A stretch of DNA of 5,995 nt from Peptococcaceae bacterium (GTDB lineage: Bacteria; Bacillota; Peptococcia; Peptococcales; Peptococcaceae), in NCBI GenBank assembly GCA_900756555.1, contig CAAEKP010000146.1:1-5995 (forward strand), given 5' to 3'. The position numbers and the translations under genes are program-made. Under the pieces are notes generated by a model. The model did no database searches. It had not been told where the DNA came from and saw only the letters and a list, made by a program, of their open reading frames with translations. This document shows positions 5,149-5,995 of this stretch, one piece after another; within the stretch, counting starts at the first letter, position 1; every line of letters begins with the position of its first letter.

Positions 5149-5995
5149 AATCACGCCATCTTTTATCATGACATCTTTCTGATACAGAATATAAGAGTTG
5201 CCTAATTTATCTGCAAACTTTTTACGGAATTTATCCAACGACGAATGCTCCCGATAAGCCGACGATTTTACTTCAATCGGACAAATCTTTTTGCTATCCG
5301 CAATTAAAAAATCAATTTCCATATGATTTTCTCTGTTGTCTGTATCACTGCGAGAGTAGAAATATAAACGATGTCCGTTGCAACGCAGCATCTGCGCCAC
5401 TATATTTTCTAACAACATTCCTTCATTAATATTCAATCGGTCAAATAAAATAGCGCGATACAATTCATTATCCAAATAATCATTATCGTGAAAGGTATGC
5501 GTCACCAGCAAACCAGTATCCGCCATATAAATTTTCTGTGTTGTATGGTCACTGCTCAACGCCAGACCAATGTTCGGGTCGGTCGCGTTAAAGCAGGGAT
5601 TTACCACCATTGCCTCACTAAGCCAGATAAATGCATCCTCATAGTTGCGTTGACGTGCATCTTTACTGATGGATGACAGGCGATATTTCTTTTCTTTCTT
5701 TGAAAGCTGCCCCGGCACTTCGTCAAAAATCGCCAAAACTTTACTTTCATAGCCACTGGCAAATTTAGCAACATCATTCCGATATAACGTCAAAATTCTT
5801 TTTTTTATTTTATCAGCAGCGGCAAAATCTTTTTCTTTCAGATATTCTGACACAACCTGCGGCATACCGCCCACAAGAATATACTGCCGAAAATCATTCA
5901 TAATTTTTCGATGCAACGCCTGCCCCAACGGTTGACGTTGCTCAAAACAGATTCTCAATAATGGAGTAGTTGTTTCATCACCCAATGCCCATAGA
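5116..5995 (-). CDS. AAA ATPase with DUF4143 domain, C-terminal part (N-terminus beyond right edge)
   Basis: The frame is open from the right edge to TAA 5118-5116, giving 292 visible residues. It begins LWALGDETTTPLL, which matches the family segment just after the AAA core, so the Walker motifs and true start lie outside the window. Visible parts, counting from codon 5994-5992: YILVGGMPQVVSEYL (38-52), a winged-helix-like middle (about 85-125), KIYMADTGLL (154-163), EGMLLENIVAQML (191-203), MEIDFLI (225-231), and CPIEVKSS (238-245) with a terminal LPIYMAMFL. This is a standard archaeal/bacterial ATPase-DUF4143 layout. The EIDFLI...IEVK pattern (Asp228, Glu241, Lys243) resembles a PD-(D/E)xK nuclease-like fold, as is known for this domain. 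Cellular role is undefined; these genes are often present in several copies per genome. Cytoplasmic, no membrane segments. Ends 76 nt before the rrf2 start, on the same strand. Family sure. Confidence -1.
   Translation of the reverse strand, partial: LWALGDETTTPLLRICFEQRQPLGQALHRKIMNDFRQYILVGGMPQVVSEYLKEKDFAAADKIKKRILTLYRNDVAKFASGYESKVLAIFDEVPGQLSKKEKKYRLSSISKDARQRNYEDAFIWLSEAMVVNPCFNATDPNIGLALSSDHTTQKIYMADTGLLVTHTFHDNDYLDNELYRAILFDRLNINEGMLLENIVAQMLRCNGHRLYFYSRSDTDNRENHMEIDFLIADSKKICPIEVKSSAYREHSSLDKFRKKFADKLGNSYILYQKDVMIKDGVIHLPIYMAMFL

Overview
The window looks like ordinary chromosome from a moderate-GC, low-redundancy bacterium, most likely of the Bacillota. The reasons are strong AGGAGG-type Shine-Dalgarno sites before most genes, a UPF0371/DUF1846 gene, an IscR-like Rrf2 regulator with a clostridial-type cysteine spacing, and a DUF4143 ATPase. 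A Negativicutes member such as a gut anaerobe is possible, but this is an impression from protein style and was not tested.

Layout, left to right: (1) positions 1-1337, minus strand: a membrane-bound O-acyltransferase (MBOAT, AlgI/PatA type), start codon present, C-terminus cut by the left edge. (2) 1338-1543: divergent intergenic region with one promoter facing each way. (3) 1544-2818, plus strand: a metallo-beta-lactamase-fold hydrolase of the alkylsulfatase (SdsA1-like) type, short and without the usual C-terminal SCP2-like domain. (4) 2820-2895: a long hairpin between convergent genes that can terminate both. (5) 2900-4426, minus: UPF0371/DUF1846 protein, full length, unknown function, with its own promoter. 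(6) 4605-5039, minus: Rrf2-family (IscR-like) winged-helix regulator with Fe-S-type cysteines, followed by a good intrinsic terminator. (7) 5040-5115: rrf2 promoter overlapped by a 31-nt near-perfect palindrome, the best regulatory signal in the window. (8) 5116 to the right edge, minus: C-terminal part of an AAA ATPase with a DUF4143 domain.

The genes do not form an evident joint pathway. Terminators or separate promoters divide them into single-gene units, so the neighbourhood says little about function. The MBOAT probably acts with an SGNH/AlgJ-like partner beyond the left edge. The regulator probably controls itself through the palindrome. I found no RNA gene, CRISPR array, insertion sequence or clear novel system. 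The most useful leads are the palindromic operator, the compact SdsA1-like enzyme and the orphan UPF0371 gene.
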